Source: a virus. Taken from it: a stretch of 36,198 bases of DNA. Under the pieces are notes generated by a model. The model worked only from the letters and a program-made list of their open reading frames with translations. It was not told the origin of the DNA and made no database searches. Below are positions 1-8,944 of the stretch, piece by piece. Numbering within the stretch: the first letter of the stretch is position 1; each line of letters begins with the position of its first letter. Location: the IMG/VR virus record IMGVR_UViG_3300025141_000331, positions 1 to 36,198 of that record. One strand, given 5' to 3'. The translations under genes and the position numbers were made by a program.

Positions 1-888
1 CTCGAATCCACAGGTAAGTCCTTTTTAGCTGCTCAAGTAGCAGCAAGTGCTCAAAAAATGGGTATTGATGTAGTATACTTTGATAGTGAATCCGCTATTG
101 ACCCAACCTTTCTTGAAAAGGCAGGATGCGATATCGAAACCTTGTTGTATGTGCAGGCCAATAGTGTTGAGTTTGTTCTAGAGACAATAGAGGATCTGCT
201 GGAGAATAATGAGAACAGAATGTTGTTCATTTGGGACAGTCTCGCGCTAACACCATCTCTTACCGATCAGGAGGGTGATTTCAACCCTCTATCATCCATG
301 GCAGTTAAGCCCAGAATCCTCTCTAAGGGCATGGCCAAGCTTGTCCAGCCCATTGCTAATGCCCAGGCTACGCTGCTGGTGCTAAACCAGCTTAAAACGA
401 ATATTACGAGCAATATAGCCGAAGCTATGACCACACCCTACTTCACCCCGGGCGGCAAAGCGATGCATTATGCATATAGCTTGAGAATTTGGCTGACTGG
501 CAGAAAGGCGAAGAACTCTTTTGTACAAGACGAGAGGGGATTTAGGATAGGCTCTGAAGTAAAGGCAAAGCTTGAGAAATCTCGTTTTGGTACGCAGGGC
601 CGGCAATGTACCTTTAAGATTCTTTGGGGAGATAAGGTCGGAGTTCAAGATGAGGAAAGTTGGCTTGAGGCGATTAAAGGCTCCGAGCACATAAGATCAG
701 GCGGAGCTTGGTACACCCTTGAGTATTCAGATGGCTCGACAGAAAAGTTCCAAGCTTCGAAGTGGGTCGAGAAACTTGAAGAAGAAAAGTTCAGAAACAG
801 AGTATTAGAACTCATGGATGAGGAAGTAATTCTAAAATTCCACGAGAAAACTGGAAATGCTGCTGATTTCTACGAGATAGAAGAATAA
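1..888 (+). CDS. RecA/UvsX-family recombinase, 5' end outside window
   Basis: Strand-exchange ATPase expected to coat single-stranded DNA for recombination-dependent replication and repair. The reading frame is open from base 1, so the start lies off the left edge; 295 residues are visible. Visible codons 2-7 read ESTGKS, the Walker A loop of RecA-type proteins. A hydrophobic strand ending LFIWDS (visible residues about 76-81) fits Walker B, and VLNQLKTNI (about 127-135) sits where RecA has its NQ(I/L)R segment before loop L2. The C-terminal third is charged and helical, as in phage UvsX-like proteins. The downstream exonuclease and helicase support a replication role. Whether it is nearer UvsX or cellular RecA cannot be settled without the missing N-terminus. 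Confidence 0.88.
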   Translation, partial: LESTGKSFLAAQVAASAQKMGIDVVYFDSESAIDPTFLEKAGCDIETLLYVQANSVEFVLETIEDLLENNENRMLFIWDSLALTPSLTDQEGDFNPLSSMAVKPRILSKGMAKLVQPIANAQATLLVLNQLKTNITSNIAEAMTTPYFTPGGKAMHYAYSLRIWLTGRKAKNSFVQDERGFRIGSEVKAKLEKSRFGTQGRQCTFKILWGDKVGVQDEESWLEAIKGSEHIRSGGAWYTLEYSDGSTEKFQASKWVEKLEEEKFRNRVLELMDEEVILKFHEKTGNAADFYEIEE

Positions 889-920
889 TCTAACTATTTA
901 TAACATAGGAGCTAAATTCT

Positions 921-1256
921 ATGTTGAGTCAAGAAATAAACGAGCTTCTGGATGAAGCCCTGGCCACACAGCCCGGAAATATTTACGGCGCTGATGTATT
1001 AATGAGGTCAGACAGAACCCAGAATCTAACAGATATCCTGGATAAGCTGCGAGCGGTTTGTGATATTACAATCGTTAACCTTCCAGAACCAAGTAAGCAG
1101 TTGTCAAAGTATGTGGATTTATCTAAATTAAATATTAAATTTTTATTGACTTCACCTTCGGTAAAAGAAGAGATGAAGCGAATTACTGCCGCGGCCCAGG
1201 CCCTCGATGGCGTATTTTCATTTAGAATAAAACACGTTCAAATAATCGATAATTAA
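921..1256 (+). CDS. conserved-looking hypothetical protein in replication operon
   Basis: A 111-residue protein I do not recognise. AGGAG ends about 10 bases before its ATG. It is predicted mixed alpha/beta and soluble, with no Cys clusters, signal peptide or membrane segment. The C-terminal half (KEEMKRITAAAQALDGVF, then alternating hydrophobics ending VQIID) looks like an amphipathic helix followed by strands. It sits between the recombinase and the flap exonuclease, 12 bases before the latter, so it is probably cotranscribed and may be a replication accessory factor. That role is inferred from position only. Confidence 0.7.
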   Translation: MLSQEINELLDEALATQPGNIYGADVLMRSDRTQNLTDILDKLRAVCDITIVNLPEPSKQLSKYVDLSKLNIKFLLTSPSVKEEMKRITAAAQALDGVFSFRIKHVQIIDN

Positions 1257-1268
1257 TAAGGAATTTTA

Positions 1269-2234
1269 ATGTCTTCTAAAAGACTTTTGATTATAGACAT
1301 GTTAAACATGTTCTATAGAGCATATATTGTAGACCCCTCCCTATCAACCAACGGCGCTCCTATCGGAGGCCTGAAAGGCACAATCAAGATACTACAGAAA
1401 CTTATACGTGAATCAAATCCGGATAAGGTAGTGGTGTGCTGGGACGGAGCAGGAGGGTCTCGTAAGAGAAGATCTCTGAAGAAGGACTACAAGGCTGGCC
1501 GCAAGCCAATCCGACTTAATAGATCTGTACGTACATTATCAGAGAACGAAGAGATGGAGAATAAGTTCTGGCAACAAGGCAGGTTGATAGAATACATCAA
1601 CAGTATGCCGATCGCTCAATTAATGTACGAGGATATTGAGGCAGATGATCTTATTGCCTTTATTAAAGCAATGCCACAATACAAAGATTGGCAGAAAGTA
1701 ATCATCTCCAGTGATAAAGACTTCTTTCAGCTTTTAGATGAGAACACTATTTTACACCGGCCTGTACAAAAGGAGTTTTTAAATAAATTAGCAGTTTTAG
1801 AGAAGTTCGAAATACATCCTAATAACTTCGCTGTCGCAAGAGCCATCGCCGGCGACAAGAGCGATAACCTTCCTGGTATTCCAGGCGCTGGCCTGAAAAC
1901 GGTTAAAAATAGATTTCCCTTCTTAAAGGAGGAGAAGCACTATACCTTAAAGGATATTGTGGACCATTGTAAGAAAAATCTGGACTCCAAGGCGAAAATC
2001 TATGAAAAGATCCTTGAGAATGAAGATGTCTTAATCTTAAACTACAAGATGATGCAGTTGTATACGCCCTCTCTCAGCGCGAATACGAAAAAGAGCATCA
2101 AGAATGTTGTTTTGGAAGCAGATAACTCGTTTAACAAAACAGAGATATTAAAGCTCATGATTCAAGACGGATTCGGAGAATTCAATTGGAGTGAGTTGTC
2201 ACAAAAATTAAACAAAATATCTATTGACAATTGA
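1269..2234 (+). CDS. 5'-3' exonuclease / flap endonuclease (FEN family)
   Basis: A structure-specific nuclease that would remove RNA primers and 5' flaps, like T4 RNase H or the Pol I N-terminal domain. The expected acidic metal ligands are all visible: D10 (LLIIDMLN), D59 (VVCWDG), E124/D126/D127 (EADD), D149/D151 (SSDKDFFQL) and D196/D199 (GDKSDN). The helix-3-turn-helix LPGIPGAGLKT at 201-211 binds the duplex. Length 321 matches stand-alone phage FENs. AAGGA precedes the ATG. The last bases overlap the -35 box of the helicase promoter. Confidence 0.9.
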   Translation: MSSKRLLIIDMLNMFYRAYIVDPSLSTNGAPIGGLKGTIKILQKLIRESNPDKVVVCWDGAGGSRKRRSLKKDYKAGRKPIRLNRSVRTLSENEEMENKFWQQGRLIEYINSMPIAQLMYEDIEADDLIAFIKAMPQYKDWQKVIISSDKDFFQLLDENTILHRPVQKEFLNKLAVLEKFEIHPNNFAVARAIAGDKSDNLPGIPGAGLKTVKNRFPFLKEEKHYTLKDIVDHCKKNLDSKAKIYEKILENEDVLILNYKMMQLYTPSLSANTKKSIKNVVLEADNSFNKTEILKLMIQDGFGEFNWSELSQKLNKISIDN

Positions 2235-2252
2235 CGCTAAATTGTTTATTAT
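2224..2252 (+). promoter_or_regulatory. sigma70-type promoter for helicase/reductase genes
   Basis: TTGACA (2224-2229), 17 bp, TATTAT (2247-2252). The -35 lies inside the end of the exonuclease gene. An inverted repeat, ACAATT (2227-2232) and AATTGT (2240-2245), spans the -35 and spacer and could be an operator. Confidence 0.7.
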
Positions 2253-2279
2253 ATAACTTAAGAACTAACCGGAGCGAAA

Positions 2280-3629
2280 ATGCAAGAGTCTGATTTTTCA
2301 AAATATGGAAAATCCTTTCAAGAATCTTTAGCATACTTATTTTTAGAAGATCGGCCCTTTTCCGATCAACTAGAAGAGGTGCTTGATGTTGAATTTTTTG
2401 AGTTGAAGTACTTAAGAGTATTCACCTCCCTTGTAATGGACTATAAGACAAGATATAATACTCAACCGTCTAGAGATATAATGTCATCTCTTCTCAAGTC
2501 TAGTTTAGACGACGAGAACGAAGCAATACAGAAGCAAATTAGAGACTTCTTTGTTAGATACTCCTCTAAAGATATCGAGGGTATTCAATACGTCAAAGAT
2601 ACATCTCTAGATTTCTGCAAAAAGCAGAAACTAAAAGAAGCTATATTAAAGTCTGTCAACCTTTTGCAGAATTCATCGTATGACGAAATTAAGAATCTAA
2701 TAGACGACGCTTTAAAATTAGGCGTCGACGCTGATCACGGACATGACTACAAAAAAGATTTTGAGTCTAGATATGAAATTACAGCAAGAAATCCAGTCGC
2801 GACGGATTGGAAACACATTGACAAAATTTGTAAAAATGGCCTAGGCATAGGAGAGTTGGGAGTTTGTATCGCCGCGACGGGTTCGGGCAAGAGTATGGCC
2901 CTGGTCCATCTAGGCGCCGCCGCCCTGCGCGCGGGCAAGAATGTAGTTCACTATACTTTAGAACTTTCAGAGAAGGTTATTGGTTTGAGGTACGATAGCT
3001 GCCTGAGCAGTGTACCCCTCAATGATCTCCACGATATGAAAGACATGGTTGAGGAATCTTGTTTGGACGTGCCAGGCGAACTTTTTATTAAGGAGTATCC
3101 GACTAAGACTGCAAGTCCAAAAAATATTGCTAAGTCTTTAGAAAAATTAAACAAACTGGATCATAAGGTCGATTTAATAATAGTTGACTATGCAGATCTA
3201 TTACGACCATCCTCTGCTTTTAAAGAAAAAAGAAATGAATTAGAGTCTATTTATGAAGAGCTAAGAGCCTTGGCTCAACAGCACAATTGCCCTATTTGGA
3301 CAGCTTCCCAAACGAATAGAAGTGGATTAAACGCAGAGGTTATCACCATGGAATCTATATCAGAAGCTTTCAATAAATGTTTCGTAGCAGATTTTATTTT
3401 TTCTATATCTAGAACAATTGAAGACAAGAACACAAATACAGGAAGAATGTTTATTGCAAAAAACAGGAACGGTCCGGATGGAATGGTATTCCCCATTTTT
3501 ATGGATACTTCAAATGTTACTATTAAGGTGCTTGAACAGTCAACTGAGTCTCCAAGAGAAATAGAGGAAAACGCCGCCAAAAGACAGCACACAACTTTGA
3601 AAGAAAAATATAAGAAATTTAGGACTTAA
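2280..3629 (+). CDS. replicative DNA helicase, DnaB/gp41-like (RecA fold)
   Basis: Hexameric helicase expected to unwind the fork and travel with the polymerase. After an N-terminal helical domain (about 1-150) the RecA-fold motor shows Walker A AATGSGKS (198-205), the DnaB H1a signature TLELS (226-230) with the catalytic Glu, and Walker B LIIVDYADLL (299-308). ASQTNRSG near 342-349 is the DnaB sensor-type motif. Length 449 is typical. No primase (TOPRIM) domain is fused and none appears in the window, so the primase lies elsewhere or is the host's. GGAG sits upstream of the ATG and a good promoter lies just before it. Confidence 0.9.
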   Translation: MQESDFSKYGKSFQESLAYLFLEDRPFSDQLEEVLDVEFFELKYLRVFTSLVMDYKTRYNTQPSRDIMSSLLKSSLDDENEAIQKQIRDFFVRYSSKDIEGIQYVKDTSLDFCKKQKLKEAILKSVNLLQNSSYDEIKNLIDDALKLGVDADHGHDYKKDFESRYEITARNPVATDWKHIDKICKNGLGIGELGVCIAATGSGKSMALVHLGAAALRAGKNVVHYTLELSEKVIGLRYDSCLSSVPLNDLHDMKDMVEESCLDVPGELFIKEYPTKTASPKNIAKSLEKLNKLDHKVDLIIVDYADLLRPSSAFKEKRNELESIYEELRALAQQHNCPIWTASQTNRSGLNAEVITMESISEAFNKCFVADFIFSISRTIEDKNTNTGRMFIAKNRNGPDGMVFPIFMDTSNVTIKVLEQSTESPREIEENAAKRQHTTLKEKYKKFRT

Positions 3630-3641
3630 GGAGATAATAGC

Positions 3642-6053
3642 ATGAATAAAGATACTGATGTTGAGAACCAAACGCTAGAGTATTTTGGTGGAGATGAGCT
3701 AGCTACTAACGTCTGGATGACAAAGTACTGTCTTAAAGATAATTCTGGTACTATGCTGGAAAAAACTCCAGACGATATGCACAGAAGACTTGCGTCCGAG
3801 TTCGCGAGAGTTGAGCAAAAGTTTAACGGCCCGGGCATGTTATCGGAGGAACAAATATATCAGTATCTAAAGGACTTTAAACATATTGTTCCACAAGGTT
3901 CTCCTATGATGGGAATAGGTAATGATCATGTAAATATCTCACTATCCAATTGTGTCGTCGTTGCCCCTCCAAAAGATGATATAACGTCTATCATGAATAC
4001 CGCAAAGGACCTGGCAAACCTCTTCAAGAGGCGCTGTGGTGTCGGCGTAGACATCTCCCAACTGAGACCAGACGGCACGCCTGTAAATAATTCCGCCGGG
4101 ACTACCTCCGGAGCTTGGAGTTTCTCTGACCTGTATTCCTATGTCTGCCGTATGATAGGCCAGAATGGTAGAAGAGGAGCGCTAATGATCTCCATGGATG
4201 TTCGACATCCCGATGTGGAGCAGTTTATTACAATGAAACACGATCTGACAAAAGTTACGGGCGCCAATGTGTCTGTGAAGATAACAGACGAGTTTATGAA
4301 AGCGGTCGAGTCAGACGAGGATTTTGAGTTAAGATACCCAGTCGATTCTGAAGAGCCTAAATTTAAGAAAACAATCAAGGCAAAGGAACTGTGGGATCTC
4401 ATGGTGACTTCCGCGACCAACACGGCGGAACCGGGATTACTAATGTGGGATAATATTTGCGACTATCTTCCCGCCAATGAATACGAAAATTTTAAGACTG
4501 AGTGTGTGAACCCGTGCGCGGAGTTGCCACTATCTTCATATGATAGTTGCAGACTTATATCTGTCAACCTAAAAAACTTTGTTAAAAACCCCTTTGCAGA
4601 CAACGCAAAATTTGATTTTAAGAAGTTTAAAGAAGTAGCCACCGCGGCCATGCGCTTGTCGGATGACTTAGTTGAATTAGAACTAGAGAAGTTAGAAAAT
4701 ATTAGGACTGTTGCTGACCAGCAAGAAGAAAAAGAACTGTGGGAGAAGTTATATGAGACTTGTCTGCGGGGAAGAAGAACTGGCTTAGGTACACACGGTT
4801 TGGCAGATGCGGTAGCCTGCCTGGGATTGGCCTATGATTCACAAGAGGCTATAGAGGTTATCGATAAGATTTATAAAACTTTGAAGATAGCCTCTTACGA
4901 AGAGAGTGTTAATCTCGCTCGCGAGAGAGGAGCTTTCCCGGATTTCGATTGGAATACAGAAAAAGATAATCTATTCATTCGGAGCCTACCGGAAGATCTT
5001 CAAGCTAGAATTGCAAAGTTTGGGAGAAGGAATATTTCGATCCTAACTAACGCTCCGACTGGATCAGTTTCTATTCTTAGTCGAACTAGCTCTGGTCTGG
5101 AGCCAGTATTCAGAAACTCATACATTAGAAGGAGAAAATTAGACTTCAATGAGTCTGATATCGAACCTGACTTTATAGATGATCTGGGTGACAGATGGAA
5201 AGAGTTTGCTGTTTATCATCACAACGTAAAAGAATACTTAGAAAAGTTTAAGACAGAAGAAGTTCCAAGCTTCTTTGTTGAGAGCGACAATATTGACTGG
5301 TCCCAGAGGATAGATATCCAGGCAGCTATTCAGCGGCACATTGATCACTCCATATCTTCGACTATCAATCTACCAAAGGGCACTGAGCCCTCTGTTGTTG
5401 GCGAACTGTATTTTAAGGGTTGGCAAAAAGGACTGAAGGGCATAACAGTTTATGTAGACGGTTCTAGGACTGGCGTGCTATTAACAGAGAGCGAGATCGA
5501 AAAGGACTTCCCCCAGAACAATGCTCCAAAGCGCCCGATTGAATTGGACTGCGAAATACACCGACCCACAATCAAAGGCGAGGAGTGGACTATATTAGTA
5601 GGACTTCTTGAGGGTATGCCGTATGAAATTATTGGTGGCTTATCTACTTTTATTGAAATACCAAAAAAATACGAAAACGGGGTGATAGTAAAACACCCCA
5701 GAAAAACAACAAACAGTGTATACGATTTAAAATTTGGAGATAACGGCGACGAAGTTGTTATTAAGAATATTGTAAAGGTATTCGATAATCCGAATTATTC
5801 TGTGTTCACTAGGATGATTTCTCTTGCATTGCGCCATGGTTCTGGTGTACAATATGTAGTTGAGCAGTTGAGAAAGGATCGCGACAGCGATATGTTCAGC
5901 TTCTCAAAGGTTATTGCAAGAGTGTTAAAGAAATACATTAAAGACGGATCTGTTGCCACAGATAAGACTTGCCCAGATTGTTCTGAAGAAGGTCTAATAT
6001 ATGTGGACGGATGTGTTACATGTACAAGTTGCGGATTTGCAAAATGTGGATAA
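3642..6053 (+). CDS. nrdJ: ribonucleotide reductase, class II (adenosylcobalamin-dependent)
   Basis: Reduces ribonucleotides to deoxyribonucleotides for phage DNA synthesis. The 803-residue chain has redox Cys C104 (SNCVVV), the catalytic NPCAE at 290-294 (thiyl Cys C292, E294), C303 (SCRLISVNL), the phosphate-binding segment LTNAPTGS, and GLKGITVYVDGSR as in NrdJ. It ends in a zinc-ribbon-like tail CPDC (777-780) plus CVTCTSCGFAKCG, characteristic of class II enzymes, whose terminal Cys pair regenerates the active site. No separate small (radical-generating) subunit is found nearby, fitting class II. A glutaredoxin at 23240 could be a reductant. The cobalamin cofactor would have to come from the host. 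Confidence 0.9.
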   Translation: MNKDTDVENQTLEYFGGDELATNVWMTKYCLKDNSGTMLEKTPDDMHRRLASEFARVEQKFNGPGMLSEEQIYQYLKDFKHIVPQGSPMMGIGNDHVNISLSNCVVVAPPKDDITSIMNTAKDLANLFKRRCGVGVDISQLRPDGTPVNNSAGTTSGAWSFSDLYSYVCRMIGQNGRRGALMISMDVRHPDVEQFITMKHDLTKVTGANVSVKITDEFMKAVESDEDFELRYPVDSEEPKFKKTIKAKELWDLMVTSATNTAEPGLLMWDNICDYLPANEYENFKTECVNPCAELPLSSYDSCRLISVNLKNFVKNPFADNAKFDFKKFKEVATAAMRLSDDLVELELEKLENIRTVADQQEEKELWEKLYETCLRGRRTGLGTHGLADAVACLGLAYDSQEAIEVIDKIYKTLKIASYEESVNLARERGAFPDFDWNTEKDNLFIRSLPEDLQARIAKFGRRNISILTNAPTGSVSILSRTSSGLEPVFRNSYIRRRKLDFNESDIEPDFIDDLGDRWKEFAVYHHNVKEYLEKFKTEEVPSFFVESDNIDWSQRIDIQAAIQRHIDHSISSTINLPKGTEPSVVGELYFKGWQKGLKGITVYVDGSRTGVLLTESEIEKDFPQNNAPKRPIELDCEIHRPTIKGEEWTILVGLLEGMPYEIIGGLSTFIEIPKKYENGVIVKHPRKTTNSVYDLKFGDNGDEVVIKNIVKVFDNPNYSVFTRMISLALRHGSGVQYVVEQLRKDRDSDMFSFSKVIARVLKKYIKDGSVATDKTCPDCSEEGLIYVDGCVTCTSCGFAKCG

Positions 6054-6065
6054 ATAGGAGGCGAT

Positions 6066-6317
6066 ATGTCAACCACTGAAAAAACTAAGCAAGAATATGT
6101 AGTAGAGTTCATCAAATCATTTGATGCCAACGAGACGGCTATGGAACCGTTTAAGGAGCACCGAAAGGATCTGAAAAAAAACTATATTGAGAACGGGTTC
6201 TTATCTAAAGAAGAAGTGAGATTTGCAGTAAAAGCCTATCGCATGTTAAAATCAGATGAGGATTATGATACATTTAGTGAGATATACGAAAAACTATCCA
6301 AATCATTAGGCAAGTAG
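6066..6317 (+). CDS. small helical hypothetical protein
   Basis: An 83-residue, highly charged, predicted all-helical protein that I do not recognise. GGAGG (6057-6061) gives a strong ribosome site 12 bases after the reductase stop, so the two are translated from one message. The middle contains EPFKEHRKDLKKNYIENG followed by two more helices. It shows no Cys, signal or membrane features. It resembles small DNA- or RNA-binding helical proteins only in composition. Confidence 0.7.
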   Translation: MSTTEKTKQEYVVEFIKSFDANETAMEPFKEHRKDLKKNYIENGFLSKEEVRFAVKAYRMLKSDEDYDTFSEIYEKLSKSLGK

Positions 6318-6323
6318 GAGCGA

Positions 6324-6611
6324 ATGATGAATGTCTTTCCAGTTAATAAAATGATCTTGATTGAGCCTGCAGAGGAACAAGAAGAGACAAACAATAAAAC
6401 AATATTGGTACCAGAGGATTATAAACCAAAAAGTCAATATGGTCTAGGCTTTGTTCTTGACACTTCTGATGATTGTCAATTAGATATCTCTGCTGGCGAT
6501 GAGATTGTTTATGAGAACTCTATGTTACAAGAGGTGCCGGCCCACGGCGAAAGTCACTTTTTATTAAAAGAGAATTATGTTTTGTGTGTGCTGGAAGATG
6601 AAGAAGACTAG
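6324..6611 (+). CDS. GroES-like co-chaperonin (probable)
   Basis: A 95-residue protein with the layout of a GroES beta-barrel: an N-terminal strand PVNKMILIEP, an acidic loop EEQEETNN where GroES has its mobile loop, TILVPEDY, then GLGFVLDT, SAGDEIVYEN (GroES has vGDkVlf here) and the closing strand YVLCVLEDE. Family resemblance is by pattern, not strong identity, as for T4 gp31. It would cap a GroEL ring, either the host's or the phage GroEL at 20373, which is 14 kb away. A GAG-rich site precedes tandem ATGs at 6324/6327. The stop shares a base with the next GTG. Confidence 0.6.
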   Translation: MMNVFPVNKMILIEPAEEQEETNNKTILVPEDYKPKSQYGLGFVLDTSDDCQLDISAGDEIVYENSMLQEVPAHGESHFLLKENYVLCVLEDEED

Positions 6612-7204
6612 TGGTTGCACTTCTATTAGCCTCCCTAATAGGAGCTACCTGTCACTTCGGAGAGCAATGTGACAGGGGAGATCCATATGTTTTAATCTTT
6701 GATGAGGCGTTGTACAACTGCCCAAACACAAGAGGGTCAGAGGAGTCACACGTTGATACAATAAAGCTTCTTATGTCTATCGAGTCGGAGTATGATTTAC
6801 CATGTTCTTTGCGCGGTATGCTTCTTGCTGCAGCTTGCTATGAGTCTGGATATAATCACAATGCTTTGGGCGATAGAAAGTTTAGTAAGAAAGGACGAGC
6901 TTTGGCGGTAGGGATCCTCCAGATGTGGCCTTGGTGGGAGAGTTCAAAATACGGATATGGTATTGACCGGAGGAATCCAGAGCAGGCTGCAAGAGCATGG
7001 ATGGATCATATAGTTAAGAAAATACCGAAGGTTAAGAAAACTTGCAGGTTTAAGACCCAACATAGAATTTGGGTCGCTTCCTGGGTCCATGCTATTAGAA
7101 AGCCTAAAAAAGGTGGAAGATGTTTCGAGAGACCTAAGCACCTGAGATTATTAAAAAAATGGCACAGAAACATAAAAGAGTACTGTGAGATTGTGGGATG
7201 TTAA
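6611..7204 (+). CDS. secreted lytic transglycosylase-like (SLT/lysozyme fold) protein
   Basis: Probable peptidoglycan-cleaving enzyme. A hydrophobic N-terminus (VALLLASLIGA, residues 2-12, then Cys14) looks like a short signal or lipoprotein-type leader. The catalytic Glu is E78 in AAACYESGYNHNALGD and is followed by AVGILQMWPWW, the SLT-family GxxQ-type strand. Length is 197. Several Cys residues (14, 20, 37, 65, 76 and C-terminal ones) suggest disulfides in an exported protein. It starts with GTG overlapping the previous stop by one base. It may serve in lysis, or in wall penetration if packaged. Confidence 0.7.
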   Translation: MVALLLASLIGATCHFGEQCDRGDPYVLIFDEALYNCPNTRGSEESHVDTIKLLMSIESEYDLPCSLRGMLLAAACYESGYNHNALGDRKFSKKGRALAVGILQMWPWWESSKYGYGIDRRNPEQAARAWMDHIVKKIPKVKKTCRFKTQHRIWVASWVHAIRKPKKGGRCFERPKHLRLLKKWHRNIKEYCEIVGC

Positions 7205-8009
7205 TTTGCGAGAGCATACTTATCATTATGAACAAGTTGTTATTGGGAGTGGAATAAATGCTGTCTTATACGCGTACAAAACGAATAGTATTTTCATCGA
7301 TAATTCTATGGACACTATTTTTCCTCTCGACGAAATCGGGTTTAGCTATGATTTGGGGCACAAACTAATAGAGCCAACAGATAAGTCTTTAGATGTTTTT
7401 AATTATCTTGCATACCAGTTGGTTTGCAACGGCCTCGCTCCCTACTCTGGGTTGACGGAGAGCATGAGAATAATACCAGAAGAGAACAGGCTGAATGTTA
7501 TTACAAAGAATGGTTATATATCTAAATGCACATTTGATAAATTGAGGTTATTTGATATCACGAATGTTTCGGGAGTCTCCTTTGACGAGGAGACGAGGGT
7601 GGAGCGCTATAGAGTGCTAGACTGGTTTAATGTAAGGTCGGGAATGAAGCATGATCATAATTTGATTTCGAGTGATGAAGATTTTTGTAATAAGATATAT
7701 TTTTACATTTCTAAAAGAATAGATGGTAACAAAGATAAGAAAGATTTAGTAGCTGAATCATTTATGAGCGAACAGCAACTAAACGATTTTGATTACTCTG
7801 ATACAATAGCCAGGATAAAGACAGCATCTCTCATGAAGCATGCAGGCATAAAAGGTACCGGCAATGGTGCGGGAAGGAACCTGCCAATTAAACTAGAGCT
7901 TTCAGAGAGAGAGGTCCGAGCAGTGAAATCTTCGAGATACGTTGACGGAGGCAATATAATTTTCGACAACAGGAAGGCTAAAGAATTGGTGGAGCAGAAT
8001 GCCATCTAA
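7185..8009 (+). CDS. hypothetical protein with N-terminal dinucleotide-binding-like motif
   Basis: A 274-residue protein. Near the start EQVVIGSGINAVLYA followed by SIFIDN reads like a Rossmann beta-alpha-beta (GxGxxA, then an acidic residue ending strand 2), as in FAD/NAD-binding or UDP-galactopyranose-mutase-type proteins. The rest is not recognised. The start is uncertain: GTG 7185 overlaps the previous gene by 20 bases, and TTG 7206 in the same frame is an alternative that avoids it. It overlaps the next gene by 11 bases, suggesting translational coupling and a joint function. Confidence 0.65.
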   Translation: MRLWDVNLREHTYHYEQVVIGSGINAVLYAYKTNSIFIDNSMDTIFPLDEIGFSYDLGHKLIEPTDKSLDVFNYLAYQLVCNGLAPYSGLTESMRIIPEENRLNVITKNGYISKCTFDKLRLFDITNVSGVSFDEETRVERYRVLDWFNVRSGMKHDHNLISSDEDFCNKIYFYISKRIDGNKDKKDLVAESFMSEQQLNDFDYSDTIARIKTASLMKHAGIKGTGNGAGRNLPIKLELSEREVRAVKSSRYVDGGNIIFDNRKAKELVEQNAI

Positions 8010-8823
8010 TTTTCACTTGGCAGGGATAGTTCCAGTAGCCGGCCAGCCTTTAGACTTTAATATGCCATGGCAGGATAGCCTGATGCCCATAGCACAAGAC
8101 TACTTGGCGGTAGAACGCGCCGTAGTCGAATGTGCATACGCAGGATGCGAAACGATATGGGTTGTCTGTAACGATGATATGCAGCCCCTAATAAGGCACA
8201 GGCTGGGTGATTATGTGCAAGACCCGGTGTGGTCATTTAGAGCATATGATAGAAATGTAGCGGACAATCAAAAACCAATACCAATATTCTATGTTCCCAT
8301 CCATCCAAATGACAGGAGGAAGAGAGACAGCTTGGGGTGGAGTGTACTATATGGATCGTATACCTCTTGGAAGATATCGCGAGGTATGAGCAAGTGGCTG
8401 GCGCCTGATAGGTTTTATGTCGCTTTTCCTTACGGAGTTTATAGAGTTTCTTTTCTCAGAGAAAATAGAAAAAAGCTATCTTCAGAACAAAAGATTGTTC
8501 TCAGACATAACAATGAAACTATTAAAGATGGAGCCTACCTTGGGTTTACTTACACCTTTGAAGAAAGCAAGCAGTTAAGCAAGGTGATCTGGAGCAAGTC
8601 AAGATCCTATAGCACACACGACGCGACTAATTTTTCTCTTTCAGAGATATTTGAGGAGCTAAACACAGATGATTGTGAGTTTATTAACGTAGACGATTAC
8701 TGGAAGATTGACAATTGGAAAGATTACTGCGATAATATAAAAGAGATCTCCGAGAACATAAGAAGGCCATCGGAGAATATATTAAAATACCATGAATGGG
8801 GAGGAATAGGAAATGAACTATGA
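7999..8823 (+). CDS. nucleotidyltransferase-like protein (tentative)
   Basis: A 274-residue protein. Its N-terminus, LAGIVPVAGQP then helices and CETIWVVCND, follows the order of sugar-nucleotide/GlmU-MobA-type nucleotidyltransferases (loop after strand 1, then a strand ending in Asp residues at about 58-59). A canonical GxGTR loop is not seen, so activity is uncertain. It overlaps the preceding dinucleotide-binding-like gene by 11 bases and the following 35-codon gene by 11. The pair could modify a sugar, nucleotide or DNA base. That is inference from fold signals only. Confidence 0.55.
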   Translation: MPSNFHLAGIVPVAGQPLDFNMPWQDSLMPIAQDYLAVERAVVECAYAGCETIWVVCNDDMQPLIRHRLGDYVQDPVWSFRAYDRNVADNQKPIPIFYVPIHPNDRRKRDSLGWSVLYGSYTSWKISRGMSKWLAPDRFYVAFPYGVYRVSFLRENRKKLSSEQKIVLRHNNETIKDGAYLGFTYTFEESKQLSKVIWSKSRSYSTHDATNFSLSEIFEELNTDDCEFINVDDYWKIDNWKDYCDNIKEISENIRRPSENILKYHEWGGIGNEL

Positions 8824-8920
8824 TGATAAAGAATTTGCACTAAAAGCTATGATGTTCGGAATTATTGTATTCTATGTGTTTGCAGTAGGATTTATGTTTA
8901 CTAATTGCCGAGGATTTTAA
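8813..8920 (+). CDS. 35-residue single-span membrane peptide
   Basis: A short ORF beginning ATG 8813 behind GGAATAGG, overlapping the preceding gene by 11 bases. Residues 13-30 (MMFGIIVFYVFAVGFMFT) form one membrane span, and the C-terminus is NCRGF. Its position, tight overlap and good ribosome site favour a real gene. Function unknown. Confidence 0.5.
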   Translation: MNYDDKEFALKAMMFGIIVFYVFAVGFMFTNCRGF

Positions 8921-8921
8921 T

Positions 8922-8944
8922 TATATTGTTGACTTTTCAATATA
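8922..8944 (+). promoter_or_regulatory. dyad operator candidate around the -35 of the polymerase promoter
   Basis: TATATTG (8922-8928) and CAATATA (8938-8944) are perfect 7-base inverted arms separated by 9 bases. The -35 TTGACT (8929-8934) lies between them, so a dimeric regulator bound here would block or reposition RNA polymerase. Confidence 0.45.

Noticed and set aside
2868-2940. G+C-rich island in the helicase gene as recent transfer
   Set aside because: Similar islands occur at Walker and catalytic motifs in dnaE and the IMPDH-family gene; they track Gly, Ala and Arg codons in conserved motifs and do not mark a boundary.
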